From assembly GCA_017466405.1 (NCBI GenBank), contig JAFTUF010000044.1, positions 1 to 33,339 of the forward strand: a stretch of 33,339 bases of DNA, given 5' to 3'. Both the position numbers and the translations under genes were made by a program. The notes beneath the pieces are model-generated. The model searched no databases, was not told the origin of the DNA, and was given only the letters and a program-made list of their open reading frames with translations. Every line of letters begins with the position of its first letter. The first letter of the stretch is position 1. Shown piece by piece: positions 33,267 through 33,339 of the stretch. This DNA is from Bacteroidales bacterium. GTDB lineage: Bacteria; Bacteroidota; Bacteroidia; Bacteroidales; F082.

Positions 33267-33300
33267 GCGCACCCTATTTTGGGGTACGCAAGTGTTTTTT
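33267..33300. repeat. hairpin before the right-edge gene
   Basis: TGCG-C-ACCC pairs with GGGT-A-CGCA, one mismatch, with a short loop, and a T-run follows. It could be a terminator or an end of a mobile element. Confidence 0.4.
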
Positions 33301-33304
33301 TTAC

Positions 33305-33312
33305 TATTTTTG
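33305..33312 (+). promoter_or_regulatory. -7 box for the right-edge gene
   Basis: TATTTTTG matches TAnnTTTG and lies 4 bases before the ATG at 33317, which would make the transcript leaderless or nearly so. Confidence 0.35.
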
Positions 33313-33316
33313 TAAC

Positions 33317-33339
33317 ATGTACGTAAAGAAGAAAAAGAA
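33317..33339 (+). CDS. first codons of a gene cut by the window edge
   Basis: ATG at 33317 opens a frame M-Y-V-K-K-K-K that leaves the window. N-termini of this kind are seen in IS1634/IS4-like transposases of Bacteroidota, and a hairpin lies upstream, but seven codons do not establish this. Confidence 0.3.

Overview
The window looks like a chromosomal segment of an uncultivated member of the Bacteroidales (Bacteroidota). The evidence is the full mraZ-to-ftsZ division and wall cluster in Bacteroidota order, the recurring -7 promoter box TAnnTTTG in front of many genes, AT-rich leaders without strong Shine-Dalgarno sequences, a glsB/glsA-type glycine-lipid gene pair and a DUF5723-like outer-membrane barrel. 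The sequence is AT-rich; GC content was not computed.

Layout. Positions 1-3608 read leftward: tRNA-Leu(UAG), trigger factor (tig), clpP and clpX, a protein-folding and proteolysis block. Positions 3722-6396 hold a DUF5723-like barrel gene facing an orphan OppC-type permease. tRNA-His with a strong terminator follows, then a leftward higBA-type toxin-antitoxin pair and dapD (diaminopimelate synthesis). ruvX, def and a small TPR-like lipoprotein gene read rightward to 10103 and meet leftward engB at a shared terminator. The leftward pair glsA-glsB occupies 10902-12740. From 12996 to 27626 runs an almost gapless rightward dcw operon: mraZ, rsmH, an ftsL-like gene, ftsI with a PASTA domain, murE, mraY, a murD remnant, ftsW, murG, murC, ftsQ, ftsA and ftsZ, closed by a strong terminator. 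After it come a butyrate-kinase-like gene overlapping a large lipoprotein gene, purN, a DUF2147-like secreted protein, a small-protein/GNAT pair resembling a toxin-antitoxin module, and the first codons of another gene at the right edge.

The most striking feature is at the murD position. The gene there encodes only the C-terminal domain of MurD (182 aa instead of about 440), and the residues that bind D-glutamate in MurD are replaced, yet the frame is open and the rest of the wall pathway in the operon looks intact. Two other proteins are altered versions of enzymes: a trigger factor without its PPIase domain, and a full-length butyrate-kinase homologue whose phosphate-binding and nucleotide-binding loops are all changed.

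A second theme is non-coding. Most intergenic gaps carry short tandem repeats with a 7-bp or 8-bp period. Several run across stop codons and so encode the last residues of clpX, glsB and purN. Two loci 10.6 kb apart (142-248 and 10759-10886) share a composite element made of an octamer tandem joined to a roughly 55-bp palindrome containing GAGACG and CAAT. No gene-free stretch exceeds 300 bases.
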